From an uncultured bacterium (GTDB lineage Bacteria; Cyanobacteriota; Vampirovibrionia; Obscuribacterales; Obscuribacteraceae), in contig CAILLX010000070.1 of the NCBI GenBank assembly GCA_903835185.1, forward strand, positions 1-64,000: a stretch of DNA of 64,000 nucleotides, in the 5' to 3' direction. The notes beneath the pieces are model-generated. The model made no database searches, was not told where the DNA came from, and worked only from the letters and a program-made list of their open reading frames with translations. Of this stretch, positions 35,350 through 44,385 are shown one piece after another. Each line of letters starts with the position of its first letter. Position 1 is the stretch's first letter. Position numbers and translations under genes: made by a program.

Positions 35350-36426
35350 GTGAAAATCATGATCAAAAGTATCAACATCGTTTCCAGTCTGGCAATCGCG
35401 TTTTGCGGCAACTTGCACTTGCAAGCTGTCGCAGTGGAGGATTGGGGTTATGACAATATCGATCCTCCTCCTGTTGGTTTGTCTGCAGGTCAAGCAAGGT
35501 CGTTGTGTACTACGTCCCACCCTGGTGAGGCGCAGGCAATCAAACCGAGCGAGGCAACGGCGGCGTTGAGCCGTCGGCAGGTGAGCGAGTTGACGCGCGG
35601 AGCGAACGAGGGACGAAGTGAGCGGAGCGCTTATAAAAGTTCCGTTGCCGACCAATCTGTGCGAGATTGGCTGAAGCTCTATTCCCTTGCTGGTGGGCAT
35701 GACCTGGTGGCTGACGAAAAGAAGTTAGCCCAGGAGGAACTGCAAGCAAGATTAGGCAGTCCGCAGCGAGCTGAGGTGCTTGGTGTCTTGGAGTTCTGGC
35801 CCAGACTGGAAAGTGCATTTGCGGCAAACCAGGAACAGAAAGAGAATTACCGCAGCTTGTTGCGAGCTCTGTTACGTATTGAAGCAGCAAGAGTTTTGCA
35901 GTCCAATCAGAAAGAGTCAGAATTTATCTCATCACTGTTAGGACCGATAAGAATTGCAGCAGCTGGTACCCCTCCCCTTACAGAAGACGCAGTGGAAGCT
36001 TATGCAGACATGGCATGTTTCTTGTATGAGCAGAGTCATCCAGGTAAGACTGTCAATGCTCTCGACAATAGGATGGTTTTTGCTAGCGTCATTCGGGGTA
36101 AGTTCATAGAGGCGCCTGAAGGAAGAGATCGCTATGCTATGGCCAACTTTGATCTAAGCTGGTCTAAGTTCAGGATCCTCTGGGCAAGCGCAGATGAGCA
36201 TGGACGCCAGAAAATTCTTTCTGCCTGGACACATTGGAATGCCACCGCTGGTGGAGCTAAGTTGACTGATCCCACCTTGGATTTGGTATTGCATAAGGGA
36301 CCCTGGTCTGATGCGCAGCCGAACGCTGTGGGTGCAAAGGCGTCCTACGTCGGACGCCTCGATGCCACAAGCGGAGGCAAAAGAGTTGAACAGGCACTAT
36401 CAGCAGATACAAGCAGAGAAAGGTGA
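35350..36426 (+). CDS. secreted protein of unknown function, 5' part of a disrupted-looking locus
   Basis: 358 residues from GTG 35350 (or ATG 35359). The N-terminus is a signal peptide (IMIKSINIVSSLAIAFCG, cleavage near LQAVAVE). A 97-bp palindrome-bounded insertion (35553-35649) encodes an Arg/Ser/Glu-rich patch (SRRQVSELTRGANEGRSERS) unlike the rest. The middle is helical and globular (QSVRDWLKLYSLAGG, AYADMACFLYEQSHPGKTVNALD). Coding quality appears to pass to the +1 frame near 36340-36365, where a hairpin lies. The last ~30 residues in this frame are therefore suspect, and the next two frames may be its continuation. No family recognised. Confidence 0.6.
   Translation: MKIMIKSINIVSSLAIAFCGNLHLQAVAVEDWGYDNIDPPPVGLSAGQARSLCTTSHPGEAQAIKPSEATAALSRRQVSELTRGANEGRSERSAYKSSVADQSVRDWLKLYSLAGGHDLVADEKKLAQEELQARLGSPQRAEVLGVLEFWPRLESAFAANQEQKENYRSLLRALLRIEAARVLQSNQKESEFISSLLGPIRIAAAGTPPLTEDAVEAYADMACFLYEQSHPGKTVNALDNRMVFASVIRGKFIEAPEGRDRYAMANFDLSWSKFRILWASADEHGRQKILSAWTHWNATAGGAKLTDPTLDLVLHKGPWSDAQPNAVGAKASYVGRLDATSGGKRVEQALSADTSRER
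35553..35649. repeat. small palindrome-bounded insertion (MITE/RPE-like) inside a gene
   Basis: GGCAACGG (35553-35560) and CCGTTGCC (35642-35649) are exact inverted ends. Between them the DNA is built of GAGCGA/GGAGCG-type words (GAGCGAG, GGAGCGAACGAG, GTGAGCGGAGCG), very different from the flanks and richer in CpG. It keeps the reading frame open and adds a basic, Arg-rich peptide. Looks like a short repeated palindromic element; other copies should exist in the genome. Confidence 0.45.
36338..36359. repeat. hairpin at the probable frame change
   Basis: AGGCGTCC (36338-36345) and GGACGCCT (36352-36359) form an 8-bp stem with a 6-nt loop. It coincides with the position where plausible coding sequence changes from the frame of 35350 to the +1 frame. 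It could mark a small indel or insertion scar. Confidence 0.5.
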
Positions 36427-36670
36427 TCTCGGTGGTCATTATAACCAGTTGGAAAGTGAGTCCCAAGCTATCAAGCAGCAAGAGCAAGCTGATGCTAAGC
36501 GCAATGGTGGCGTTATCATGGAAGGTGAACAACGTCAGCTCAACAAAGAAGAAGATCGTCTAGAGCACCAGATCAAACGTGCCTGCGGATGGAGGAGGCA
36601 TGCCTGGATCCAGTTCGGGTGTAGGCTCAGACATGCCCCGGGATACTGGCGATATGCGCTCAAGTGGTGA
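36362..36670 (+). pseudogene. coiled-coil segment, probable frameshifted continuation of the 35350 gene
   Basis: Reading from ATG 36362, this frame gives a convincing helical, Gln/Glu-rich protein: AKELNRHYQQIQAEKGDLGG, then QADAKRNGGVIMEGEQRQLN and DRLEHQIKR. The pattern (helix, NGG turn, x-EGEQxQLN, helix) is a repeated helical hairpin type. It overlaps the end of the 35350 frame by 65 nt and lacks a ribosome binding site, so a separate gene is unlikely. After about 36575 this frame becomes Trp/Arg/His-rich and implausible, suggesting a second +1 shift into the frame at 36579. Confidence 0.45.
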
Positions 36671-36764
36671 CCCTGGCTATGGCAGCAATCAGCCGGCTTC
36701 AGCCGAACCCATGACAGCTGATCCTGATCCTCGCAATGACGATCCGGCGCTGCTGCAACGGTAA
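36579..36764 (+). pseudogene. Gly/Ser/Asp/Pro-rich tail, probable 3' end of the same disrupted gene
   Basis: A 61-residue frame (ADGGGMPGSSSGVGSDMPRD, then GDPGYGSNQPASAEPM) that reads like a disordered secreted-protein tail. It follows the coiled-coil frame with a +1 shift near 36575 and ends 43 bp before the cobU stop. Joined with the two preceding frames it would give one secreted protein of about 470 residues. Sequencing or assembly error is an alternative to true decay. Confidence 0.4.
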
Positions 36765-36807
36765 GAGCGACTGTCATAGTGCGCTGAGAAAGTAAGATCA
36801 GGAGGAC

Positions 36808-37386
36808 TTACTTAATGCGCAACTTCTGACCGCAAACTGTCAGCCATACGGTGGATGCTTGCCTGGCGAATGCCTGATTGGCTGTCCCAAGGAGGTCGCG
36901 ATAGGCACGCCCGAGGTTGGCAACAGGTACCACACCAGAGCCGGTTTCATTAGTGACAACAACAAACCTTAAGTCGTCTCTATGTCCAATGGACATGAGA
37001 AGCTGCTCAATTGCTTGTGCTATGCAAGTCTCTTTTTGATATGGATTGGTTCCTTCTTCATAGCCGTCGAGAAGTAAGTTTGAGACATATAGTGAGAGAC
37101 AATCGATTATGACAATTCCTGGTCCGGGTGGCAAAGACTGAACAGTCTCCTCCAGGTGGTGGGAAGATTCGATAGTAGTCCAGTTAGCAGGTCTACGCTG
37201 CCTGTGTTTCTCAATCCGTGCTGTACACTCCAGATCAGTGTCAAACCTTTGCATGGTTGCCAGGTAATAAACCTGGCAATCTGCCTCAAGAGCAATTGAT
37301 TCAGCCAGCTCAGACTTCCCAGACCGCGCTCCGCCTGTTATGAGGATGAGGTTTTGTGGATCAAGTTGGTGCGTCATTCTATTCAT
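36808..37386 (-). CDS. cobU: adenosylcobinamide kinase / adenosylcobinamide-phosphate guanylyltransferase
   Basis: 192 residues. P-loop ITGGARSGKSELAE at the N-terminus, the guanylylation region RIEKHRQRRPANWTTIE containing the His, IIDCLSLYVSNLLL, and the family motif VTNETGSGVVPV. It phosphorylates adenosylcobinamide and then transfers GMP in assembly of the cobalamin nucleotide loop. No other cobalamin gene or cobalamin riboswitch was seen nearby, so the gene may serve corrinoid salvage. ATG 37386 or 37377 could start it. Confidence 0.95.
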   Translation of the reverse strand: MNRMTHQLDPQNLILITGGARSGKSELAESIALEADCQVYYLATMQRFDTDLECTARIEKHRQRRPANWTTIESSHHLEETVQSLPPGPGIVIIDCLSLYVSNLLLDGYEEGTNPYQKETCIAQAIEQLLMSIGHRDDLRFVVVTNETGSGVVPVANLGRAYRDLLGTANQAFARQASTVWLTVCGQKLRIK

Positions 37387-37441
37387 TGTCGAGAATCATG
37401 TGTTGATCTTGTCGGAGAGGCAGATTGGTGCTAGTGGTTCC

Positions 37442-38164
37442 ATGGACTTCTATGGAGAGGATGCTGTTAGATGCCTTGCGGAAGCAGAAGAGACAACATA
37501 TCCTAAGGGCATCGCCAACAATTCTTCAACTGTGGGCGCAGTTAAGGAGCCGTATTTGAATCACAGGGGAGCCCAGGAATATCAGCATGCCCAGAGCACA
37601 AGAGAAGCTCTGGAAGTTTACCAGGCTTTTATGACTGGTTATGTCCGTCGTATTAACGATGCTACCTTGAAGGTGGTAATAGGCGGCGTCCGCATCGGCT
37701 CGGCTAAATATTCCCGACTGGCGCAAATCAATTTAACAACAAGAATCATCACCTTCTCGCGCTATGCCATTGAAGGCGTCCCGGAAAGGGGCAGGCGTTA
37801 TCTTGTCATTCACGAACTGGCGCATGTCAAGGAGTCTGGACATAGCAAACAATTTTGGGAACTGGTCGGACGTTATGAACCCGATTATAAGAAGATTGGG
37901 TATGCACTGGATCTGGCATTCAAAGAGAATGTCCGCTGCCGCGCGCTAGTTTCAAAAAAAGCTCATGAATGGAAGCGCCTGTCCGGACAGATAGAGGTGC
38001 CACAACTTATTTTGAGCACACCTGTTAGCTGTGCAACAGGATCGACCCAGACACGCCTGCAGGATTGTGATAGTGATGACATGCTGTCTGAAGAGGAGTG
38101 GGGTATATGGTGCGACAGCAGCTCGGGGATACTGCACGGCGGCTCTGAGCTAGATCTGCTTTAA
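37442..38164 (+). CDS. YgjP/SprT-like (M48-type) zinc metallopeptidase
   Basis: 240 residues from ATG 37442. The zinc site is HELAHVKESGHSKQFWELVG (HExxH, third His nine residues on), typical of the YgjP/DUF45 and SprT groups. It is preceded by a beta-rich part with GGVRIGSAKYSRLAQINLTTRIITFS (broken for length; landmarks GSAKYSRL and NLTTRIITFSRYA). The ~80 C-terminal residues are polar and acidic without known domain. No signal peptide. The start is uncertain: an upstream in-frame extension overlaps cobU on the other strand and is not needed. Substrate unknown. Confidence 0.75.
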   Translation: MDFYGEDAVRCLAEAEETTYPKGIANNSSTVGAVKEPYLNHRGAQEYQHAQSTREALEVYQAFMTGYVRRINDATLKVVIGGVRIGSAKYSRLAQINLTTRIITFSRYAIEGVPERGRRYLVIHELAHVKESGHSKQFWELVGRYEPDYKKIGYALDLAFKENVRCRALVSKKAHEWKRLSGQIEVPQLILSTPVSCATGSTQTRLQDCDSDDMLSEEEWGIWCDSSSGILHGGSELDLL

Positions 38165-38285
38165 ACAGGTGCCAGTCATTATTATCAGGTTCTAACAGTG
38201 GAGTCCGGTTTTGCCTATATTCACAGGTTAGAATTGGTTTGAGTATACGGAAAACTTTGTGCGGATGCACATTTAGGACTTCTGA

Positions 38286-39551
38286 ATGAATAAGCGGCGA
38301 GTTGTAATAACCGGTATTGGCGTAGTTAGCCCGATCGGCATCGGTAGGCATGAGCTGTGGAAAAACCTTCTCGAGGGGCGCTCTGGAGTCGACATGATTC
38401 AGTGTTTCAATCCTGACGAGATTGGGCTAGATGTCAAGATTGCCGCGGAAGTCAAGAATTTTGATATTGCCCAGTTCTTTCCTGACAAACGGAAAGTGGG
38501 GTCCTTCATGAAAGAGATGGATCGTGTCACCCTGTTTGCCATGGTCGCTGCCAAGCTGGCTTTGGAAGATGCCTGCCTGGAGATTCGCAATACAGTGCCG
38601 GAGAGAGTCGGCACTTTTATCGGTACCGGCGTGGGCGGACTTATTACTACTACTTCGGATCACATCAAGCTCATGCAAGGCGGTCCGAAGAAGATTGGAC
38701 TGCGCTCCATTATCCGTTTGATGCCTAATGCTGCATCTGGGCAGGTTGCCATTGAATATGGCGCTAAAGGACGAGCCAAGAGTGATGCTACAGCCTGCGC
38801 CAGTGGGCTCGATTCACTGTTTGATGCTTTTATGTACATAAAGGATAATCGGGCCGATGTCATGATCTCCGGTGGCACTGAAGCTTCAGTTAATCCGTTT
38901 AGCATGGCCTCGTTTGGCAATATGATGGCCCTTTCCAGGCGTAATGACGAGCCGCAAAAAGCAAGCCGTCCATTTTCAGCGGATAGAGACGGTTTTGTCA
39001 TGGGAGAGGGTGCAGTTATCCTTATTCTTGAAGAGCTTGAGCATGCACTTAAAAGAAATGCGCCGATTGTTGCTGAGATTGTCGGTGGTGGAGCCACCTG
39101 CGATGCTACTCACATTGTTGCTCCGGATGAAACAGGTAGCGGTGCGGCTCGCGCCATGAGAGAAGCAATTGCTGATGCGGGGCTGAATCCTGAAGATATC
39201 GATTATATAAATGCCCACGGGACATCGACACCGCTTAATGACGAGCGAGAGACTCTAGCTATCAAAAAGGTTTTTGGCAAACATTCTTATAAACTGCAGA
39301 TATCGAGTACCAAGTCAATGGTCGGGCATCTACTCGGTGCTTCTGGTGCCATAGGTGCTGCTGCTGCAGCGATGTCTCTGCAGCACCAGAAGATACATCC
39401 CACTATTAATCTCGACAAGCCAGATCCTAAATGTGATCTAGATTATGTCCCTAACATTGCACGCCAAGCCAATATCAAACATGCTCTTGTTGAAGCGCTC
39501 GGATTTGGCGGACACAACACTGTTCTGGTAATGAGCCGTTACGTAGCCTGA
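38286..39551 (+). CDS. fabF: beta-ketoacyl-ACP synthase II
   Basis: 421 residues. Condensing enzyme of type II fatty acid synthesis. The Cys-His-His triad is intact: nucleophile in SDATACASGLDSL, His in INAHGTSTPLND and His in KSMVGHLLGASGA. RVVITGIGVVSPIG at the start and LVEALGFGGHNTVLVM at the end match FabF. No other fab genes are adjacent, so it may be an extra or solitary copy. Confidence 0.95.
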   Translation: MNKRRVVITGIGVVSPIGIGRHELWKNLLEGRSGVDMIQCFNPDEIGLDVKIAAEVKNFDIAQFFPDKRKVGSFMKEMDRVTLFAMVAAKLALEDACLEIRNTVPERVGTFIGTGVGGLITTTSDHIKLMQGGPKKIGLRSIIRLMPNAASGQVAIEYGAKGRAKSDATACASGLDSLFDAFMYIKDNRADVMISGGTEASVNPFSMASFGNMMALSRRNDEPQKASRPFSADRDGFVMGEGAVILILEELEHALKRNAPIVAEIVGGGATCDATHIVAPDETGSGAARAMREAIADAGLNPEDIDYINAHGTSTPLNDERETLAIKKVFGKHSYKLQISSTKSMVGHLLGASGAIGAAAAAMSLQHQKIHPTINLDKPDPKCDLDYVPNIARQANIKHALVEALGFGGHNTVLVMSRYVA

Positions 39552-39623
39552 GCTGTTGGTTCAGTCGCTTGGTGATAAATCGACTGGTTAGAGAAAGTGA
39601 AAAGAGCTACACCTGCTGTCAGC

Positions 39624-42600
39624 TCAGTCTGAGCTCTGGCGCTCTTGGACTGGACTTGTGGACGCCTGGTGCTGTGCCATGGCAACGGATGGTGGTGTGA
39701 TTCCAGCTGCTTGAGTGGTTCCGCTACTGCCTGACACTTTACCGGCGTTCTTGTGCTCTTGATCTTCAGCTCTAGAAGCTATGTTAGTGCCTGTTGTGTG
39801 TATCCCAGATTCCCCGGACGTAGTTGATGAGATCAGGAAAGGGAACAGCCTGATAAGCTTATCCTTCTCTTTAGATCCACTTGTGCCGGTTCTGTCTCTG
39901 CGTTCGGATGAGCCGGTTGCTGCAATCTGTTTGACAGCCTGCTGGCGTGGTTCGACTGTGCCTAATAGCTCTGATTGCCGTCTGATGAAAGTTGGGCTGA
40001 ATGTCGGTGTTACTACCCTTTGTGAATTACCGTCGACGCTACCGAAACGCCTTGGTGGCGCGATTACCGGAGCTTCTTTAGTCTCCTCGGTTGGTTGAGA
40101 GATATCAGCTTTTAGCAGTGGGCGGTGTCCGCTGTTATCACCATAGACAGTTGTCCACCATGACGGTTTCTTCTTCTGGTCGAGCACGGCTGTTTCTCTG
40201 GCAAATACCTGAGCGTCCGGCCTTGGCATTGTCAGAGCCTGGACAATAGGTGATAACGCTGGACCTTGTGGCGAGGCTATTGCTTGAGTGGAACTTGAGT
40301 CCTGGGCTGCCGGCTGACTATTGCGCTTGTAACTTTCTGCAGATTCAGTAATTCCTGGGATACCGGCAAGTCCAGCAACCGCAGCACCTGCTGGTCCTGC
40401 TTGTGTGCTCGCTCTTTGTGCGTCGGAGATGCTAACTGTCTGGTTGTACGGTTGAGAACCACCTGTAGTATCACCACCGGGTGTGGTACCAGACATAACT
40501 GCTCTGCTGCCATCTGCGGACGATGCACCACTTGATGAGATTTGCTGTTGGGACTGGACTGGACCGCCCTGTATATCGATAGATTGAGCACGAGCAAGTT
40601 GGGTGGCGTCAAAGATACGATTAAGTGTTAGTTTGCCCAATAGTTCGGCATCATTTGCAACAACGTAGCCTTTCAACCACGGAGCAGCCGTCCTGTATGC
40701 AGATTCCAGATAACTGAGTGCCGAATCCGGTATCAATCCGAGAACGAGCCCGCCGCCTCTGAAAATGGAATCGACTGCTCCGGAGAGGGCATTGGTGAGC
40801 ACCTGGTTCTTCGCGGTTCCTTCCAGCAAGCCTGCCATTGGCAGTCCATCAAAATCAACTCTTGTAGAAGCTGGCTTGTGCGCCAGGAAGGATCCGGGCT
40901 GGGTATCGGTAAGAGCCGCTGCCAGATACTTGCGAGAACCGTCGCCTGCGTACGAAACTGGATTGATATTAGCCAGGCGGTCGGAGCCAGGGCTGGTGAT
41001 CTTACTGATAGTTGATTCGTCAACTTTTAACCCGGCTGAGAGCTCGCTTGCGCTACTGCTCGAGAGAGCTTCGTTATAAGCGCGGATACTGGCACGGGCA
41101 GTGACTGCAGCGGCGTCTGTCGCTACTCCTGATGTAGTACCAGCTGAGTTTCTGTAGCCGAGCAGAGCCTCGTCGATCACAGTGAGATCGACTCCTGCAG
41201 TGCGGGCGATACTGCCTTCCTTACTCACCAGCTTGTTCCAGGCTTGTACCTGAGATTCAAAGTCGGCGGCAGCCTGGTCACGTGCAATGACAGCTTTCTC
41301 TGCGAGAGCTGTGTTTGCTAAAGCTGCATCCTGTCTGGCAGTTAGAGCGAATTCTTGCTCGACTCGCTGCAAATTGCCGATTGACCTTTCGAGTTTCTCA
41401 GCTTCATTCCGGAGTGCTGTTGCCTCAATGCTGGTTGCGCCTTCAGTCAAGTTACGTGCTTCGCGCACTTGTAGCCCGACTTTCTCTTGTGTGACAGCGA
41501 GAGGTTCAGAGCGGTTGAGATTGGCAGCCAGAGTGGTGCGTCCGGTTGCCCCAGCAGGCAGATCAAGCGTTGTTCTGGCGGCAGTGCGAAGATCGGCAGC
41601 CAGATTGTCTGTGGCAGCGAGTTCCAGCTTACTCGATAGAGAGCTCTCTTTAGCAGCTCTGCTATAAGAATCATAGGCTTTCGTAAACTGAGTGAATGCT
41701 TCCTGGCGAGCAGGGGCGTCAGTATGTGAAAGGTTGCGTAAACTTGTTTCGATCTCGCGGGATCGTTGCAGCGCCAGCACATCAGAAGGTTTGCTGGAAG
41801 TAGCTAGCTCTTTTTGCGCTTTGCCAAGTTGCAGGGAAAAAGCTTCCTGCTTACTCTCCAGTTGTCTTGTTAGAGCTTGCGGGCTCACCTTTCCGCTCAG
41901 AGCTAACCTGGCGTGTTGATCTGTTGCCAGTCTTGTTTCAAAGGAGGACAAGCTGTGATCTAATAAAGTGGCAGTATCAGGATGCTGGGTTAAGGTCTGT
42001 TTGAGTCCGGCATACTTTGCACGCAGCTCACGCAAAGCCACCTGCCCAGCCTGACTTTCTGGACCGTGCTCTGCTGCTGCCCGGGCTAATTGTTTAATGT
42101 CGCTTTCTGTTGCCTGCCAGTTTGTAGCTGCTCTGCCGCCTTGCTTGCCCAACAGGTCGCGCGCAACCTTTAGGTCGCTTGTTAGTTGCTCGGCACCTGC
42201 TACAATTTCCGGACTTAGAGCGCTTACTGACCCGTTTGTCGCTCTTGTAAGGAATTTGGTGGCTGCTCCAGGTCTGCCAGCTCTTGCCGGCAATACGAGG
42301 CGTCCGCTAGCTGCTTTCTCAGCTAAGTTAGCAGCATTGATATCACTGGTTAAGGAGGTCAATCCTTTTCCCAGTTTGAGTCCGCGTCCGACTCTGGAGA
42401 ATGCGCTTACTTCTGCCAGCCCTTCTTCGATCCGTCCAAAGCGTGCCAATTTGGCGGCTTTGCTGCCCAATCCAGTGCCCCACAGCATTGTGCCAACTAC
42501 AGCTACGGTCTGACCGACCATTACCCCTTTCTTTTCGGATGAGGCGTTGTAGTAGCTTCCGTAAGCACCACTTACCACCTGTCTGTGGTTCTCAGCCAGG

Positions 42601-43019
42601 TAAGACAAACCTGTTCCCAGATTGCTGAGAGTCATTCTTGCAGTAGCTGCCAGCCCGAACTGATCAGCCAACCTGCCTGATTGTCCTTTTGTGACCATCT
42701 CAGTGGCACGACTGACATCCGGGTTGACGATAGAGCGGCAAATGTCCAGCGGCATGCTTGCTAAAGCCCAGCCTGCACCTTTTATAGTTCCTGCTACACC
42801 GGCTAAAGAAAAAAGAGAGCCTTGTTCTTCCTTCTTCTCAGGCGCTCTGGTTGCCTCTTTGGGGGCTGGTGCTGCTTTGTTCTTGCTTGTGCCAACGTTT
42901 AAGAGATTTAGAGTCCCTGAACTATCACTGCTGGCAAATTTGTTCGCCTGATGCTTCTCGAGGGGTGGCTCTCGCTTGCTGACTATTTCTGATTTTAGTT
43001 TCTCTTGCCAATCAACCAT
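39624..43019 (-). CDS. giant Ala-rich coiled-coil protein of unknown function
   Basis: 1131 residues. The N-terminus is soluble and charged. Around residues 70-200 are moderately hydrophobic Gly/Ala stretches (LFSLAGVAGTIKGAGWALAS, VGQTVAVVGTMLWGTGLG). Residues ~250-700 are Ala/Leu/Glu/Arg/Gln-rich and predicted helical or coiled coil (LARAAAEHGPESQAGQVALR, LRNEAEKLERSIGNLQRVEQ). The last ~350 residues are Ser/Thr/Gln/Pro-rich and disordered-looking. No signal peptide and no enzymatic motif. The Gly-rich part followed by GLGSKAAKLARFGRIEEGL weakly recalls pre-toxin linkers of polymorphic toxins, but no toxin domain or immunity gene is evident. Function unknown; a structural or secreted scaffold is possible. 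Confidence 0.65.
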   Translation of the reverse strand: MVDWQEKLKSEIVSKREPPLEKHQANKFASSDSSGTLNLLNVGTSKNKAAPAPKEATRAPEKKEEQGSLFSLAGVAGTIKGAGWALASMPLDICRSIVNPDVSRATEMVTKGQSGRLADQFGLAATARMTLSNLGTGLSYLAENHRQVVSGAYGSYYNASSEKKGVMVGQTVAVVGTMLWGTGLGSKAAKLARFGRIEEGLAEVSAFSRVGRGLKLGKGLTSLTSDINAANLAEKAASGRLVLPARAGRPGAATKFLTRATNGSVSALSPEIVAGAEQLTSDLKVARDLLGKQGGRAATNWQATESDIKQLARAAAEHGPESQAGQVALRELRAKYAGLKQTLTQHPDTATLLDHSLSSFETRLATDQHARLALSGKVSPQALTRQLESKQEAFSLQLGKAQKELATSSKPSDVLALQRSREIETSLRNLSHTDAPARQEAFTQFTKAYDSYSRAAKESSLSSKLELAATDNLAADLRTAARTTLDLPAGATGRTTLAANLNRSEPLAVTQEKVGLQVREARNLTEGATSIEATALRNEAEKLERSIGNLQRVEQEFALTARQDAALANTALAEKAVIARDQAAADFESQVQAWNKLVSKEGSIARTAGVDLTVIDEALLGYRNSAGTTSGVATDAAAVTARASIRAYNEALSSSSASELSAGLKVDESTISKITSPGSDRLANINPVSYAGDGSRKYLAAALTDTQPGSFLAHKPASTRVDFDGLPMAGLLEGTAKNQVLTNALSGAVDSIFRGGGLVLGLIPDSALSYLESAYRTAAPWLKGYVVANDAELLGKLTLNRIFDATQLARAQSIDIQGGPVQSQQQISSSGASSADGSRAVMSGTTPGGDTTGGSQPYNQTVSISDAQRASTQAGPAGAAVAGLAGIPGITESAESYKRNSQPAAQDSSSTQAIASPQGPALSPIVQALTMPRPDAQVFARETAVLDQKKKPSWWTTVYGDNSGHRPLLKADISQPTEETKEAPVIAPPRRFGSVDGNSQRVVTPTFSPTFIRRQSELLGTVEPRQQAVKQIAATGSSERRDRTGTSGSKEKDKLIRLFPFLISSTTSGESGIHTTGTNIASRAEDQEHKNAGKVSGSSGTTQAAGITPPSVAMAQHQASTSPVQERQSSD

Positions 43020-43295
43020 TGGGACTCTCAGGAATGTTTGTGCTTGGTGTCCGGCTCGATAGTCAGTCTATTTGTGGGTGCAGGTAGCCTGTTGGTATCT
43101 ATCCAGCGATGGTAGGAATTGGACAGATAGTTTTACGATTCCCACCAGCATATATCGGAATATTGAGGGTGAAATGGGGAAAATACGCAAACTGCTGGCG
43201 GTAGAGTATTTTTAAAGCTAATTTATAACTGAGTCTCACTTTACAAACCAAACATAATTTAAATAGTGCATACATGTTACTAAACAGGTGTCAGT

Positions 43296-44063
43296 ATGAG
43301 TATTCCAGAAGAGATTAGTAACATTCTCAATACAGATCCAGCAGCACGAAGCTGGCTGGAGGTAGTGCTCTGTTACCCTGGCTTTCATGCCATAGTGACC
43401 CATAGATTGGCACACAGGCTGTGGCAGTTGCATTTTTATACAGCCGCTCGCTTCCTCTCCCACATAGCCCGTGTGTTCACCGGTATAGAGATTCATCCGG
43501 GAGCCACTATCGGGCGGAGATTCTTTATCGATCATGGTATGGGAGTAGTGATTGGCGAAACAGCAGTAATTGGTGATGATGTAGTTCTTTATCAAGGTGT
43601 GACATTAGGAGGAGGGTCTGCAGCACGGCAAGGCTCTTTGACTAGAGGCACCAAACGCCATCCTACTCTAGGTAACGGTGTGGTGGTTGGCAGCAACGCT
43701 GAAGTTCAAGGGGACATAACTATTGGCGACAATGTGATGGTGGCTTCAGGATCAATTGTTTTGAAAGACGTACCGCCTAATTCAGTGGTAGTCGGCGTGC
43801 CCGGTCGGGTTATTTATCACGAAGGAAAGCGTGTGGACGACAAAGTGCGCGACATTGAAGCTGAAGCTATTAAGACTTTAAAAGATCATCTTGTCAGAGT
43901 GGAAAAACAGGTTTTGCAGCTGGTCAAGTCGTCAAGCCAGTTTGGAGCAGGTCATGTTAGCAGTTCTGAGCAGGAAGCAGCAACAGGTGGAGCAGAAAGC
44001 AACCAGGACAGTGAAGAAGGGATGGAGGCGGTGGACGTTTTCCTCCATGGAGCAGAGTCATAG
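43296..44063 (+). CDS. cysE: serine O-acetyltransferase
   Basis: 255 residues. Transfers acetyl from acetyl-CoA to serine, the first step of cysteine synthesis. The left-handed beta-helix hexapeptide region is clear: [25 protein letters not shown] (broken for length; landmarks [13 protein letters not shown] and IGETAVIG), VTLGGGSA and [21 protein letters not shown] short N-terminal helical part ([20 protein letters not shown]) matches the EpsC/NifP-type shorter CysE. The C-terminal ~60 residues are acidic and low complexity, beyond the usual end. Stands alone, divergent from the giant protein gene. Confidence 0.95.
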   Translation: MSIPEEISNILNTDPAARSWLEVVLCYPGFHAIVTHRLAHRLWQLHFYTAARFLSHIARVFTGIEIHPGATIGRRFFIDHGMGVVIGETAVIGDDVVLYQGVTLGGGSAARQGSLTRGTKRHPTLGNGVVVGSNAEVQGDITIGDNVMVASGSIVLKDVPPNSVVVGVPGRVIYHEGKRVDDKVRDIEAEAIKTLKDHLVRVEKQVLQLVKSSSQFGAGHVSSSEQEAATGGAESNQDSEEGMEAVDVFLHGAES

Positions 44064-44385
44064 ACCTTAACCAGGGCTGTTAGGGAGCTGCCTTAACGAA
44101 CAGAGCAAATGTCAGATTAGGGAGGGGCATTAACGCCTTCTAAGGCCAAAGCGGACTAAAAAGATCATACTGTGTGGTTATTACCTCATGCACCGCCGGT
44201 AGTAGCATGCTCGCCTTGCGCAAATTGGGAGGCTTGTGAAAAGTCATTTTGAACGCTGCTTGATTTCCCAAAGTCCAGTAACCTATGAGACTTTTCGTAC
44301 CTTTGTTTAAAAACACCCAACGTTCGTTTGTGGAATATCGCTGGTGAACAATTTGACTCAATTTTGGTCGAGTTGAGATTGATAT
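44064..44385. other. intergenic region between cysE and the AAA ATPase
   Basis: 322 bp between convergent genes. A 73-residue minus-strand frame (44140-44361, TTG start, 24 nt after the ATPase stop) ends LLPAVHEVITTQYDLFSPLW. It has no ribosome binding site or known family, so I leave it uncalled but possible. No terminator hairpin with a T-tract was found. Confidence 0.5.
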
